Source: Papilionanthe hookeriana x Papilionanthe teres (lineage: Eukaryota; Streptophyta; Magnoliopsida; Asparagales; Orchidaceae). From it: a stretch of DNA of 64,000 bases. The position numbers and the translations under genes are program-made. Below are positions 1 to 12,611 of the stretch, piece after piece. The notes beneath the pieces were generated by a model. That model had not been told where the DNA came from, made no database searches, and worked only from the letters and a program-made list of their open reading frames with translations. The DNA lies in the NCBI GenBank assembly GCA_022702705.1, contig CM040423.1:113331738-113395737 (forward strand), given 5' to 3'. How positions within the stretch are numbered: position 1 is the first letter of the stretch; each line of letters begins with the position of its first letter.

Positions 1-3000
1 CGACATCCGTTCATCGTCCACAGGTGTCCTAACCCGAGAGCCGTCCACACTAAAACCCTAAGATCTCACTCATTTCTCCACCAAATTTTATGTTCTTATA
101 CTCTATGGATTCGTCTCAACAAGACGCACACATCTATATGGCTAACATGCTATGAAATTGAGCCAAACAAAATGGAGAATTCACAGAAGCTCGGGAGGAA
201 GAAGAGACCCATACCTTTGCTCTGAGAAGTGAAGCTTCAAATAGAGAGTTGTGGCACCTTCGATTGAACCCAAGGAAGCTCCAGATTAAGTCTCTGGCTC
301 TGGTGATTTGCCTAGACCCGATTTCCACCAAGCCCGATTTCAAAGCTTGGCCGATAGAAGAAATAGGTGGCCTGGAGAGGGGGCTTTTGCTGGGGAACTT
401 CTTCTCTTGGTCTGGTGAAGGTGTAGAGTCAATCAATTTAAGGATTGGCTCACTGTGGTGAAGTGTCTGCTTTTGGGCTTGAAATTAAACTCAGAAATTG
501 AGATCATAGAGAGGAAATTAAAGCTAGACTTCAGTGGGGATCAAGTGCTTTATGTTTGGAGAAGGGTCTGGAATGATTTTGGCAGAGTTTTGTTAGGGTT
601 TGGTTCAGCACCTTGTTTGGCCGAGAGGGGGTGGTGTTTAAATAGGGCTGGCTAGAGGGCTTCCCAGGGGGGTTTGAAGGCTTGGATCAACTGCTTAAGG
701 CAAGGGAAGAACAGCTGTATTGGCCATTGGGCATGGGACAGCTCAGCAAGGGAAAATTTAAAAGTTTGGCTCACATGGAGCTCTAGGCCATGGCTTTTTC
801 CGGTGACTCAGGCGGCTGGCCGGCAGGGTCTGGTCACCCTCAGGGTCAGGGAGGTCAGGGCTTGATGTTTGTGAGTTCAATTGGCTTTGGCCATGTGTAA
901 CGTGGTTTGATTAAAATGGAAAGGGGGAGGGGATATTTTGAGTTCAAATGGGTTAAGCCATGGTTTTGGGCTTGGTGCACCACCCAAGGCTTGACTTTGG
1001 GCTGAAAGGAATCATTTGGGTCAGCTGAATTGGAGTGGTGAAGTCTCCATCCATGGTGATGTGGCTATACTTGGTTTAGAGTGTAGCATAAATGGGGTTA
1101 AAAAGTGATAATGAAGGGTTAAGAAAGAACCCCCTCTTCTTGCCATTAATGGCTTGGTGAAGTTTCCAAGGCTATCATGGCTTCCAAGTGGCTTGTGCAT
1201 GGCTTCTTGGCTCACATTTGGCTTGGGAAATGGCTTGGTCAATTTCATGGAAGGGGGTTATTTGGAATTTTAAAAACTTTGGATTTTTGATGGGATTTGT
1301 CATGATGCCATTTTGGTTTAATCAAAATGATAGATATTGGACTTAGGGGATAGTTTTAATTAAATGGTCTAGATGAGACAATATCACATGGGCTTTGGAA
1401 TAAGTCTTGGGCCTTTGAAATTGTTTTTGGATGGGCTTTTAAAATGTCTTAGGAAGGTGGACTTTTAGGTTTTTTAAAAAAAATTAATGGATGAAAATTT
1501 GGTGAGGGGTTGTGTCAAATAATGTTGCAATTGGTTTAAGAATGTGCCATGAGTAATTTGGAACAAGTTTGTAGTGATTTTGAGTTGAATTGGGTTTAAT
1601 TTGGGTCTTTTTGGTAATGGGGCCAAAGTGGGTCAAATTGGGCTACTTGGGTTAAGGTTGGGCCAATGTTGGGTTTGATGTAAAATTAATGTTGAAAAAT
1701 GTTTATGGAAGTATAACAAAGAGTTTTCAATTTTGGTTGGCCTTTGATTTTGGGATTTGGGCCTATTTGGGTTCATGATTGGTTTAGGCCAAATTGGGGA
1801 TTTTTTATTTGGCTTAGGTTTGGGTGAAGTTTGGGTTCAAATTTTAGGCAAATCAAGTTATTTTTTTTGTTTTTGGGGATGTTAGGAAGTTTTTAGACAG
1901 GATTTGGGGCTAATTGGAGTTGAGTTGGGTTGGTCTGGGCTAAGTTTAAGTCATAGGCCAAAATTGGGCTTTAAGCTTCAAATTGAAATTGGATCCACAT
2001 GTTGGTCAAATTTGGCTTGGATTTGGTCTAAATTGATATTTGGGATATTAAATTGAAGCTTAGGATTGAATTGGATCAAAATTGAGGTCAATTGGAGTGG
2101 TTTGGTTGGACATTGGGCTCTCTTAGGTTAAAAATAGGTCAAATTGGGGGTTTTGATAAAAGTGGGCTAAATTGACAAAATTAGCTTATGGTGTAGTTGA
2201 AAAAAATTAAATTGGAAATATTTGGAAGTTTTTGGAATTTTTTGGAATTTTCTAGGAATAATCTGAATTTTTCGATTTTTTGGGTTAAAAGGGTATTTTG
2301 GGTATTTGGAGGTTATTGGGGGGGTTTTTTGAAAATTTTGGTATATTTGACCAAGGATGAACAATTTGAGTGGTGGGAAATGTTTAGGACTGATTTTGAG
2401 GATTTTTGGGTAATTTAGGCAAGTTTGCAAATTTTGGGCAATTTCAAGGGCATTTGGTAGGTTTGGTGGGTTTAGGGTCCCGGGGGTCAAAAATTGAAAT
2501 TTTGGAAAAATGAAGGTTGATTATGTGTGAGCAAAATGGGACCACTTTGGTTGAGCCAAGAATCCATATTAAGCTCACAAGAGCCATGAGAGGACTCATT
2601 TTAGACATTCACTATGTTGTTCCTAACCCTCTTAGCCAGGGGCTTAGGGGTTAAGGTCCATCCATATGAATTACCTACATGAGTCAGGAAGTCAAATTGG
2701 GTATAGGTGTGGTTTTAGGGTTTTGGAATGTGTGTGCGAGAGTAGTGTGTGCAAGCTTACCCTCACCAGGACCAGACCACCCAGGGTAATCCTAAGGCCA
2801 AAGAGTCCAATAGGAAACTCATCCTTTAAACCTCCACATTTGATCTTAACCCTCCAAGTGGTTTAGGGGTTTACAATCAAACTTGTGGGGTTTGAAGGGA
2901 TTCAAGAAGTGGTTTGAATTTCTAAGTGGTGGTGGGCTCCATTTCTAGTCCTCTAGGATAGTCAAAGGGAAAACCTATGGCTAGATCCTAAGCACTAAGG

Positions 3001-3033
3001 AGAGAGAAGACCTCACCAAAAATGAGGTTAACA
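1..3033 (-). repeat. Tat/Ogre-type giant LTR, outer part (copy A, truncated by window edge)
   Basis: Read on the minus strand, this is a diverged relative of the LTRs starting at 40217 and 60909. It begins at 3033 with TGTTAACCTCATTTTTGG, matching the TGTTGACCTCATTTTT start of the other two. Shared landmarks include the TTTAAATA promoter-like motif (about 634-643), the segment around 380-470, and the long C-rich low-complexity tract, seen here as G/T-rich on the plus strand (about 1250-2500). The sequence beyond 3033 does not resemble the internal 3' end of the large element, so this is either a 5' LTR or a solo LTR whose far end lies outside the window. Open frames here are short and unsupported. 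No gene is visible. Confidence 0.8.
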
Positions 3034-4558
3034 GTGTTATGTTATATTATGCAATGTATGTGTGGACTTATGTTATGCGATGTATGTATGGAATTTTTAT
3101 TTTTGCTGTGGTTTTTATTTTCATTGTGGTTGTTAAGATGACTACTCTTTGTTTTTCATTCTGTTGTAATAGTTCTTTGAGACATTTTCGTTTGTGTTTA
3201 TTTTAGTTGTGGATGTTGTACGTTTATGATATGTGATGTGAATTGTTATTGTGGTAATAAATGTGTTAGTGATTTGTTAGTGTATTTTGTTCGTTAGTTT
3301 AGAACTCATTCCATAAATTATTTAGGAGGGATTTAAAATGATATTAAAATCCACTAATTAAATTTCAGACTTAACATTTCAATTCACTATCATATATATG
3401 TCTAAGTTATGGATTTCTATTTAAGTGTGTGTTTGAGTTTGCTTTTATTTCATCCAATACTTAAGAAGTCTTTTAAATTTCTTTTATTAAATGAAAAAGT
3501 TTAAAAATTTGATCTAATTATTTTCATTCATGTTTTGAATACCTGCATATTTAAGATATAATAATTCCTGCAAGTTTAATACTTATATTTTTCTGTCCCT
3601 TCCCATATATTTTGTTACTATACTTAAATGCTTCATTATAATGAAAATTTTAAAGTTTGGGGGAAATGAAAATTTTTTTTCAAAATCTTCAAAATTTTAT
3701 TTGTTCTCAAATGTACTAAACATTTAATTTTTATTGAAAAATAATTATGTGTATGAAGTTATATTATAGAAATAAAATTTTGAATATAGAAATGAGTAAG
3801 AGAATTTAGTTAAAATCTATAGTAAAGATGAAAAATTTAAAGTTAAAAATTTCTTAGTGAAGAAATGATGAATATATTGTAACTATCTTTAGTAGGAAAG
3901 GTTGTATTCTTGGAAAAATAGAAGGTTTAGACTTTTGTTTTTAATCTCAAATTTCTTTTATTGAAAATAATTTTCAAAACTTCTTTATATTAATAAGTTA
4001 AGATATAGATCTTCCTTATGCTTTAGGAAAGGAAGGGTGGAACTAAAAATCATTAGCGGGCAACCCAGATACAGTAATCCTTGCCTTATAAAAAAAAAGA
4101 AGAAAAAAAAAGAAAAGAAAAATGAAAAAGTATATGTGAAAAGGAAGGAGAAGCTTGAGGATTTAAGGGTCTAATAAAAAATTGGTTCTACACGTGATCT
4201 TTTTAGAGTATAAGATTTAAGAAAACCTTGAAGCTTATAAATATAATATAGTTAGTATAATTATTTTAGTAAAGATTTTAAAGTAAAAAAAATAAAATAC
4301 GTAAGTCTTATATTTTAAAGAATCTTCAAGTATTTCTCAATAAGATAGAAATTAATATTATTCATTAACCTTTACCTAAGAGATTTGTAAACTTTAAATT
4401 AATCTCATTTATTAGAATTTTTTCTAAATTGGACTACTACAATTCTAGAACAAAATTTTAAAAACTCCTAAAAAACTCATCACATAATTTACTTGTATGA
4501 TTTTTATATGATAATAGTGTCACTTGAGGACAAGTAACATTTCAAGTTTGATGGATTT
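3034..4558 (+). mobile_element. Athila-like element E0, post-pol internal remnant
   Basis: AT-rich non-coding sequence matching the region just before the 3' LTR of E2 (about 34240-35312) in order. There is a shared 'AAGTTTGGGGG'-like purine motif (3652), a shared 'AAAATCATTA' block followed by an A/G run (4045-4130), a shared 'CTAATAAAAAATTGG' block (4170), and a shared stretch around 4500-4558 leading into the LTR. It is therefore the 3' internal end of an Athila-type element whose coding part has been lost or cut off at 3033. No ORF is supported. Confidence 0.65.
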
Positions 4559-6345
4559 TGATACACCTAAAATATAAAGTATTTTTATACACATTTTTAT
4601 ACCCACTCTTGATGATATTGCACTTTAATGAAAGGTATTTTGTGTGTTTTTCTTAGAGGTATGATTAAATGGATGATTGTGATGAAAGAAGTGAAAAAGA
4701 ATCAAATTTTGGAGCAAAAATGAAGAAAATTAAAAAGTGATCTATGGCGGCTAAGTGCCAAAAACCGCGCCAAGGCCCAGCTGCTATGCGCCCAAATCTG
4801 GAGTGTACATGCCAGCAGGCTCTCGACTAAGAGCCGGAACCTCACGCTTATGCGGGGCAGTTATAAAAGAAGAGTTATTTAATTTTAGGCGCCATTTTGA
4901 GGAGGTTTTTGAGGCATCACTTTGTAAGAACGTCGGTGACTCCCTATTGGTGCCAAAATTAAATTAAAACTTTCTTAAATAGATGCATCTCTTGGAAGAT
5001 ACGTTGAATCTAGACATAATTTGAAGTGATACGAAGACACCTATTGGAAAACTATAAAAAAAAAGGTCTTGAAGATCATAAATATTATTGTTCTTGGAGG
5101 GTGTAGTTTATGTTTAAGAGTGTGGTTTATGTTAGAGAGTTATTTTATAACACACCTCTTCACTTCACCATCTTTACTTTCCTTTATTACAGTTTGTATA
5201 AGGATTAAAAGTGAGAATTAGAACTATTAGAGTTGGGTGTCAACCTCTAAGAAGTATTGCAAGTAAGAGAAAGCAAAGTTTTCAAAGGAACTTTAAGAGT
5301 TTGGTGGAGAGGATTTTAAGATAAGTCTTTATCTTTGTTTTTACATTTGGTTTTTAATTAAGACTTCTTATGTATTCACTTTGATTTCTACTTTAAAACC
5401 AAGTTGTGATTATTTTTTCTGCATGAATTCTGAGTAGCTTTCTTTATTTTTTTCCTTAAATGATGAAGTAGTAAAGTTATGGGAGTATATTGTGTGAAGT
5501 ATAGGATTTCAATGTTGGTTGAAGTTGTGATAATTTACAACCTTGCACTTTATTTACTTCTTGATTTGGACAATTAAGATATTAAAACTTTTTGTGAGAA
5601 CATGTAAGAACCGGTATAGTATTATCTCAATCAATAATAGGAAAGAATCATATGAGATTATATGGGTGAGAATGTAATCCGTATATTTAAGTGAAAATAA
5701 ATAGGGAGATATACTTTGATGGGTGTAGAATTAGGGACTTTTGAGTGACAGGCTAAAGCCCCCAATTTGATTTATTGTTTTATGTTTTGATACGAGATGT
5801 TAGCCCCTAGGTGGAGGGAATCGAGGAAACTCTAGAGTGAGAGCTGGTATCTTTCTCGCCTAACCCGACTTCAAGATTTTTAAAACATTACATTATCCTA
5901 TGTTCTTTTTAGCATCTCTTGTAGGGATAAAAAATATAATTGCTTTTATTTGGCACAACACATTTTAGATACTTCCACAACAATAATTTCCATGACTTGT
6001 ATCTGATTCATAAAAAGGAAAAAGATATTTCATTTGCATATGTTTTCATCTTACAAATATTTAGTTAAAGTAGTAGCTTATTTTCATATCAAATTATAAA
6101 AACTAACAACAAGAATCAAATTTATTTCCAAGAATATTATCTTTAGTTTGAGTAAGATCAAAAAGTAAAAAGTTGATTTTCTGTTTTCAGTGCTAAAATA
6201 TATTTTCATTATTTATCACTTTCCATGTTGGTTCGATATCTAGGGGCTTAATCAGAAAGTGCTATATTACTTGATAAACGATATGTATACTTGCGTAATA
6301 TCCACATTATAAAATCATTAAAAAGGAGTATCAATATATATATAT
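4559..6345 (+). repeat. Athila-like 3' LTR of E0
   Basis: Starts with TGATACACC and contains the landmark blocks shared by all Athila-type LTRs in this window. These are the 'GATGATATTGCACTTTAA' block near the start (about 4610), a GC-rich patch (4745-4860), the 'GGGAGATATACTTTGATGGG' block (5704), the 'TGACAGGCTAAAG' block (5747), the 'CACAACACATTT' block (5950), and the 'CGATATCTAGGGGCTTAATC' to 'GTATACTTGCG' ending (6234-6297). No tRNA-Asp-type primer site follows, and 3'-internal sequence precedes it, so it is a 3' LTR. The exact right end is uncertain by about 30 bp (6345-6376). It is well diverged from the other LTRs, hence old. Confidence 0.7.
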
Positions 6346-8430
6346 AAATCTCGTAAGTGTAGATATCGGTGGATCACCGCTCTTGTGGTAAAGAAACAGT
6401 GCTAACTAGAAGGCAAGCAAAGGAAGATCAAGTGGGAGAAGAAACTCGCTAAGGAGCTTAAGTCATCAGGGTGAGTTGAGTTGGAGTAGTTAGATTTCAT
6501 ACGTGAAGCTATAGAAAAAGGTCAACCCAATGCTGGGAAGGAGCTAGATGGTGCGATGGTTAGTTCATTGACTAAGTCCTCTATTGTGGTTCTTAGTCAG
6601 CAAAAGATTGTAGTTTCTCCTCAACCGACCAGTGTACCAAGAAGCGATTGAGGTGACTAACCGATCAAAGAAAAAAGGGCTGCTGATGACTTTTCATCGC
6701 TGCATGTATGTGGAGCAACTTGTTCTTAGATAAAGAGGATATTGAGTACGTACTCTTTGGTCATAGGACTTGGATATTTTATTTTAAATTATTAAATCAT
6801 ATTTCTTAAAATAGGTGTGGATTCTGAGATCGAAGGTTTTGCACTTGTCGGAGGTGGATGAGATTACAATATGATGTCAGCTCTTACGAACTATGTGTTA
6901 GTTGGTAGCAAGGAGAACTTTGTCAGCCGCTTGGCTGACATCGTGAATACCTAAGAAGAAGTGTTTGAGAGATACAGGACATCCCTGAGAACTTTTACCC
7001 GTCACTTAGATGAAATGGAGGTTGTTCTAACTCCACAAGAGGTGGTTCTCCATAATTACTGATTTAAATGGAGGATATGCAAAGGGAAACAACTACTCCT
7101 CTTTGAAAAGTATCTGAATACTGGAAATATTCCTTCGTAGAAAGGGTGCACTCTAAGACTAATCGAGAAAATTAGTTCAAACTCAACGGTCACATGTTGC
7201 ATAAGAGATTAGCTGGGAAAATTCTTGTCAAGTTTAAGGCGGTTAAAATCCAATTTATGCAGTACCTTCTTGTGAACTAAAACCCTAATGTAATTACTTT
7301 ATTTTCAAAATAAAATGTTTCTATTATTTTCTCCTAAATTACTTGGTTGATTTGATGTTTCTCTTGAAATTTTTGTGTGATGCTTCATCTTCGATTGCAT
7401 CACTATAAATTTTGTCTGAAATTTTTACTTGGGTGCTTGATGACTTCTCATTATTTTCCTGGCATTCGTTAACTTTCTTTCATTCGAATTTTCACTGATT
7501 TCATTATCCATTCTCTAATGGCTGCAATGCCACTCCTCAAACTCTTGTTAGCACCAAGTGAGGTATGTTAGCATGCTTATACTGCCAGACGAATCAGAGA
7601 CTGACCCAGAGGCGATGAATTAGGAGGAGGTGCAATATAAGTAAGGGTAGCAGCTAGTTTCTAAGTCAACTCTTCCACCTCCTCCCTTCTATCAAAAGAA
7701 AGGAAGAGTGCCCCAGCTGATTAAGATCCCTCTCAGAGCAAGGAGCAAAAAATATTGAATAGCTCCGACAGTCGGTACAATATCGTTGATCAAAAAGTGG
7801 ATTAGTATGATAGTTCACCGTTATTTGATGTCTAGCCATCCATATTTTTCATAGTGATATGGTCTCGAGCTTACCTAAAGTCCCTCCGAGCATATGAGAA
7901 TCCCGAGCTCAATAGGAGGACAGATTGCTAAAATCTAAAGTTGTAGAGGGCTTCCCACCTTCAGTCAGTGGTGCTCTATCAAGGGGAAAAGAAGTGTGTC
8001 ACTTCTTCAGAGAGGGTGGAGACCTCAACCATGCTTGCTAATAAGGCTGAGAAGTGAGCAATGATAGTTGAACTGAAGCTTAAAGCGGTAGAGAGGGAGA
8101 TCACTACTCTATTTGATTTTCTGTCGATAGCCCAATACCAATGCTAGAGGTTGAAGGCAGAAATGGAGACCGTGATGACCAAGGGGGTGCTTTTGGTGGC
8201 CATCCCCTCACACCCACAACATGAAAGAATCAGAATGAGCAACTTCGGATTGACAACATTATGGCTATTGACCGATTCAATTGGTCGAGCCTTGTCAATA
8301 CAAAGTTTACTGACTTGGATGAATTTGTTTCCTTGCACACTAGCTCCGAGAGTTCTTCAGAAGACGACTTGGGTATCGGAGGCAATGTATGGTCCTCCAC
8401 TTTGAACTCTAGTCAGCCTCCAGAAACATA
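6346..8430 (+). other. Unidentified region with decayed coding-like sequence
   Basis: I do not recognise a gene. The GC content is higher than in the neighbouring LTR, and plus-strand frames give protein-like but interrupted stretches (about 6820-7140 and 7980-8400). The stretch at 8030-8180 is rich in Lys, Glu and Leu in a heptad-like pattern suggesting a former coiled coil. Stops and frame changes interrupt every reading. Possible origins are a decayed gag-like or transposon-associated protein, or an old host pseudogene. The sequence alone does not decide. Confidence 0.3.
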
Positions 8431-9530
8431 GAAGCATTTTCTAGAAAAAAACTTTTTTTTTTATAGAAAAGACTTGTACATTTTTACATTTTGAAATTAA
8501 TGAAACTACTTGGTCATTTTTTTATGTCCTGATTCTCTCGTTAGTTTGTCTTTACTGTATTATTTTCTTATAATAATTGCTTGGTGATGAACGTTGGTGA
8601 CTCGAATCTTTAAAAAGATCATCCGTTATTTCTTATATACGATGGGCTAGCACAAGTATTACAATACATGTCTTCTTTCCTCGGTCGGATTGCCACGTTT
8701 GTCGGGTAACCTATTAGACTCACTACTGAGTGATTTACGATGTACCCATTATGGAGATTATCACAATTAAGCAGGGAACCACCTCCAGCACTTTATTCAT
8801 TTTGAGCTTTGTGACGGTCTTTTTGACACTTGATATTCAATATTAGGTCTTTCAAATTATTTAACGCAACACAAAATTCAGGTAGTTATTCTTGTGTTAT
8901 GAAAGCCCTCTAAACACTGAAAAGGAATCGTGATTCTTCCCTAAGAAAGAGAAGATGCTCTTCTCCCTTCCTGATGTCCTAAATTCTCATTCAACATTCC
9001 AGTTGACTCTCATAATGAATACTAGAATGTGACCACTAAATCATGTTATTGAGTCAAATCAATTTATCCATGGCATATCATTTATAATGGCTGTTTTGAT
9101 CAAGTTCATGCGATCAAAATATTCTAATACATGTTATTAAACGAGTGAATCATGATTTGTGTTATCTAAAAAGCACCAAGTAATGGCCTCCATCTCTATA
9201 ACTCGTTTGTCTAAGCGAAGTCAACATTGGTAATCGGCATTTATATCAGCAATGAGCTCATACGGTGCAATCCTAAACAATCCAATTATGAATAAAAAAT
9301 TAGTGATCAAATGAACTATCTGACAGATATTGACAGAATCAAATTATATTACGTCAACGCCTGTATATAATCAAGCCGATGATGCATTTTGTTCTATTTA
9401 AAATAAATTTATTGTAGTTTAAAATATAAGTAAAAGCTTTTAATAAACTAATATGCCCACGATGTTGCGGGGAAGGTGCAACGACAAAATGGTGCTTCTC
9501 TAAAGATATTTTTTAATGTAACTCAACGTC
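8431..9530. other. Intergenic upstream region of the receptor kinase
   Basis: AT-rich unique-looking sequence without a supported ORF, RNA gene or recognisable repeat. It presumably contains the distal promoter of the lectin receptor kinase, but no specific element can be named with confidence. Confidence 0.4.
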
Positions 9531-9532
9531 TT

Positions 9533-9543
9533 TCATTATATCG
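9533..9543 (+). promoter_or_regulatory. Candidate TATA box of the receptor kinase
   Basis: CATTATATCGA lies about 110 bp upstream of the ATG at 9648 and could set a start site near 9565. An out-of-frame ATG at 9566 would be included only if transcription starts upstream of it. A pyrimidine tract ending in CCAG (9590) could alternatively be a leader splice acceptor. Weak evidence. Confidence 0.25.
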
Positions 9544-9647
9544 ATGAGGAGCACATTCTAATTAAATGTTCCACCTTCTCATGTCATTCCAGTGTTCGGC
9601 CGTTCGCCGCCGCAGGCCACCAAGAACAAGAGCGGATTACCTCCGCC

Positions 9648-11660
9648 ATGCTCCCATTAATCTACCCCATCCTCTTTGTCACACAGTTCATGATCACAGC
9701 CAGCGCATCAGACCACAGTACCAACTTCGTCTTCAACGGCTTCGCCAGCGCAAACCTAGTACTCGACGGAATGGCCGTCGTGACATCAACAGGCCTCCTC
9801 CAGCTCACCGAGCCGACCAATCAAGGCATGGGCCACGCTTTCTATCCATATCACTTACCGTTCAAAAACGCCTCCTCCGTCGCCGCTCTCTCCTTTTCCA
9901 CCTCCTTTGTCTTCGCCATCGTCCCCAGGTACCCAGACCTCACTGGCCACGGCATCGCCTTTGTCCTCTCCGCTTCCTCCGATCTCACTCCTGCTCTCCC
10001 CAGCCAGTACATCGGCCTTTTCAACAAATCAAACCAGGGCAAAACTTCCAATCACCTCATCGCCGTCGAGTTCGATACAAACTACAGCCCTGAGTTCGCC
10101 GACATCAATAACAACCACGTCGGTATAGATGTCAACAGTCTCCGATCGGTTTACTCTGCAAGCGCTTCGTACTTTTCTGATGGTGTTGGGATTCAAAACC
10201 TTACCCTTGCGTCGGGGAATCTAATTCAGGCCTGGGTTGAATATGATCAGTTCGAATGCTTACTCAATGTAACATTGGCACCTTTGGAGTTGGAAAAGCC
10301 GACTGTCCCTCTCCTGTCGTCATTCGTAAATCTTTCATCTTTCATCACAGACTACATGCACATCGGTTTCTCCTCCGCCGTCGGATCTTTCCCTACATCG
10401 CATTACCTTTTTGGCTGGAGCTTTGCGCTGAATGGAAGAGATGTAGCCATTGATATTTCACTACTTCCGCAACTTCCCATAATAATTTCCACGCCGAAAT
10501 CAAAGCTACTGATCAAATACGGTCTGCCTGCTATCGGGGGAGCCATCCTTATGGTGGCTAGTTTCGCTACTTGTGCCTTTATTTTGATTAGGAAAAAGAT
10601 CAAATTCGCAGAGCTGCTCGAGGATTGGGAGCAGGAGAATGGACCTCAGAGATTCTCCTACAAAGACCTATACGTAGCGACCAAGGGCTTTGGAGAGAAA
10701 GAGTTTCTGGGGGCCGGGGGATTCGGGAGGGTCTTCAAAGGAGTTCTGCCGGGAACGAAAACCCATGTCGCGGTTAAGAAAATCTCACACGAGACAAGGC
10801 ATGGGATGCGGCAGTTTGTTGCAGAGATCATCAGCATCGGCCACCTCCGGCATCAGAACTTGGTGCAGCTTCTCGGCTACTGCCGGCGCAAGGGAGAGCT
10901 TCTTCTAGTCTATGACTTCATGCCCAACGGCAGCCTTGACCGATTGCTCTTCGACAAGCCCGAGTCAATGCTGGATTGGAAACAGAGGCTACATATAATC
11001 AAAGGAGTTGCATCGGGGCTCTTCTATTTGCACGAGGAATGGGATCAGGTAGTGATTCATAGGGACATTAAAGCAAGCAACGTTCTTTTAGACTCTGAAA
11101 TGAATGGGAGGCTGGGAGACTTTGGACTATCAAGGCTTTATGATCATGGCAGCGATCCGCAGACAACTCACGTGGTTGGAACTTTGGGTTACCTTGCTCC
11201 TGAACTAACGAGGACAGGGAAGGCCACCACGAGCACTGATGTTTATGCATTCGGTGGGTTTCTGCTAGAGATGGCATGCGGGAGAAGGCCAGTTGAGACC
11301 AAAGCTCTGCCTGAGAAGATGATTTTGGTGGATTGGGTTCACGAAAACTGGAGGAAAGGTAGTATTTTGGATGTAAGGGATCCATATTTGCAGGAATTTA
11401 GTGCGGTGGAAATGGAGTTGGTGTTGAAACTTGGGCTGCTTTGTTCTCATCCTAAACCATCTTGCAGGCCGCGGATGAAACTGGTGATGCAGGTGTTGGA
11501 TGATGATGCAGCGCTTCCAGAGGAGTTACTTGCTGATTGGAATGAGAGCTTCCCTGTTGGAAATGATGATTTTGCTGATTTAATTAACCTGGTTGAGAGT
11601 GCTTTCTCTAAATCAGTGGTATCATTAATAGAGTCATCGGGAAAGAGAACTGAAATATGA
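9648..11660 (+). CDS. L-type lectin-domain receptor-like kinase (LecRK), intact
   Basis: Single-exon gene for a 670-residue plasma-membrane receptor kinase, the usual length and exon structure for L-type LecRKs. Domains: signal peptide about 1-21; extracellular legume-lectin domain about 24-275, with the VEFDTN and NNHVGIDVNS metal-site motifs near 140-163 and several NxS/T glycosylation sites; transmembrane helix about 291-314 followed by RKK; Ser/Thr kinase about 348-620. Kinase residues are complete: glycine loop GAGGFG 355-360, Lys377, Glu393, HRD 471-473, DFG 491-493, APE 517-519. It is therefore an RD, probably active kinase. By family, such proteins sense extracellular ligands in immunity, stress or pollen development; the ligand cannot be read from sequence. 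It resembles the clade containing LecRK-IV/SIT-type kinases, assigned by motif recall only. It is distinctly GC-richer than its flanks and is the only intact host gene here. Confidence 0.96.
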   Translation: MLPLIYPILFVTQFMITASASDHSTNFVFNGFASANLVLDGMAVVTSTGLLQLTEPTNQGMGHAFYPYHLPFKNASSVAALSFSTSFVFAIVPRYPDLTGHGIAFVLSASSDLTPALPSQYIGLFNKSNQGKTSNHLIAVEFDTNYSPEFADINNNHVGIDVNSLRSVYSASASYFSDGVGIQNLTLASGNLIQAWVEYDQFECLLNVTLAPLELEKPTVPLLSSFVNLSSFITDYMHIGFSSAVGSFPTSHYLFGWSFALNGRDVAIDISLLPQLPIIISTPKSKLLIKYGLPAIGGAILMVASFATCAFILIRKKIKFAELLEDWEQENGPQRFSYKDLYVATKGFGEKEFLGAGGFGRVFKGVLPGTKTHVAVKKISHETRHGMRQFVAEIISIGHLRHQNLVQLLGYCRRKGELLLVYDFMPNGSLDRLLFDKPESMLDWKQRLHIIKGVASGLFYLHEEWDQVVIHRDIKASNVLLDSEMNGRLGDFGLSRLYDHGSDPQTTHVVGTLGYLAPELTRTGKATTSTDVYAFGGFLLEMACGRRPVETKALPEKMILVDWVHENWRKGSILDVRDPYLQEFSAVEMELVLKLGLLCSHPKPSCRPRMKLVMQVLDDDAALPEELLADWNESFPVGNDDFADLINLVESAFSKSVVSLIESSGKRTEI

Positions 11661-12268
11661 ATGCTGCCTCGCAACATGAATGCAGAATAGGCCTATGAGT
11701 TTGCAGCAGCAGCTGTGCTGCCGGACAAATTGTTGATGTATGGTTCGGAGGTACAGTTGCGTTGATTGGAACCATGTGATGAGTAAAATCGATCTGCTGC
11801 CCCGTTTTCTTCCCCTTTCTTCTATGAACAGATGGGGAAATTTTTTGTCAAATATACAGTTAATTTTTTCCTTGAAAATAGATCTTGTAGAAAGTGACAA
11901 ACAAATAATACTAATATGCACATATTATCTTTTTGAATATGTTATTTGGAGGGAAATTTCTCGAAAGATGGGAACTGTTCATATATATATAATTGATAGT
12001 TCAAAATCAAATCTATTGACTTTTGAAGATAGTTAATAGGTCCGTTCACGGTAGTTAAATCTTGACCTAGCAAACCATGTGAAGAGCCCACATGTTTATT
12101 TAGATTAAAACCACACGGGAGTCTAATGCCACTAATTCACTGCAGTATCAAATTACATTGCTCATAATAACCATATCAAAACTCCACACTTGGATGGGTC
12201 AATTCAGGACTAACTCGTGGCGATAGGATCATGAATTCGTTGACAATCGGTCTCACTTCTATCTACAA
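11661..12268. other. 3' flank of the receptor kinase, no gene seen
   Basis: Contains the 3' untranslated region of the kinase. AT-rich blocks with AATAAT-like motifs near 11901-11910 are possible polyadenylation signals. No ORF with recognisable similarity was found. Confidence 0.4.
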
Positions 12269-12416
12269 CTCAGGGTGCTTTTGGGGTGATAGTGCTGTGG
12301 CGATGCCATGACGGTGTGGTGCCGCGCCGTAGTTTATTCTGCTTGGCAAAACTGCATTTTGCCTGCTTTCTAAAAAAGTTGCAATTGAAAACAGCATTTT
12401 CCCGCTGGATCTGTCT

Positions 12417-12548
12417 ACATGCGATGGCTGCCAGAAATATGCGGTTTGATTTTTTTTTTCTGCAGTGTATATATATATCTGTAATAGCCACTACAGAGCA
12501 GTTTTTTACATGCGATAGCTGCCAGAAAGATGCGGTTTGATTTTTTTA

Positions 12549-12611
<63 letters not shown>

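Noticed and set aside
2167..2490. Open frames on both strands in the G/T-rich part of copy A (and the matching ones near 40889 and 61349)
   Set aside because: Low-complexity LTR sequence (CCAAAA/TTTTGG repeats) gives long frames by chance. No conserved reading frame between copies.
9566..10093. 175-codon plus-strand frame overlapping the start of the receptor kinase
   Set aside because: Arg/Pro/His-rich shadow frame of the lectin domain. At most it contributes an upstream ATG.
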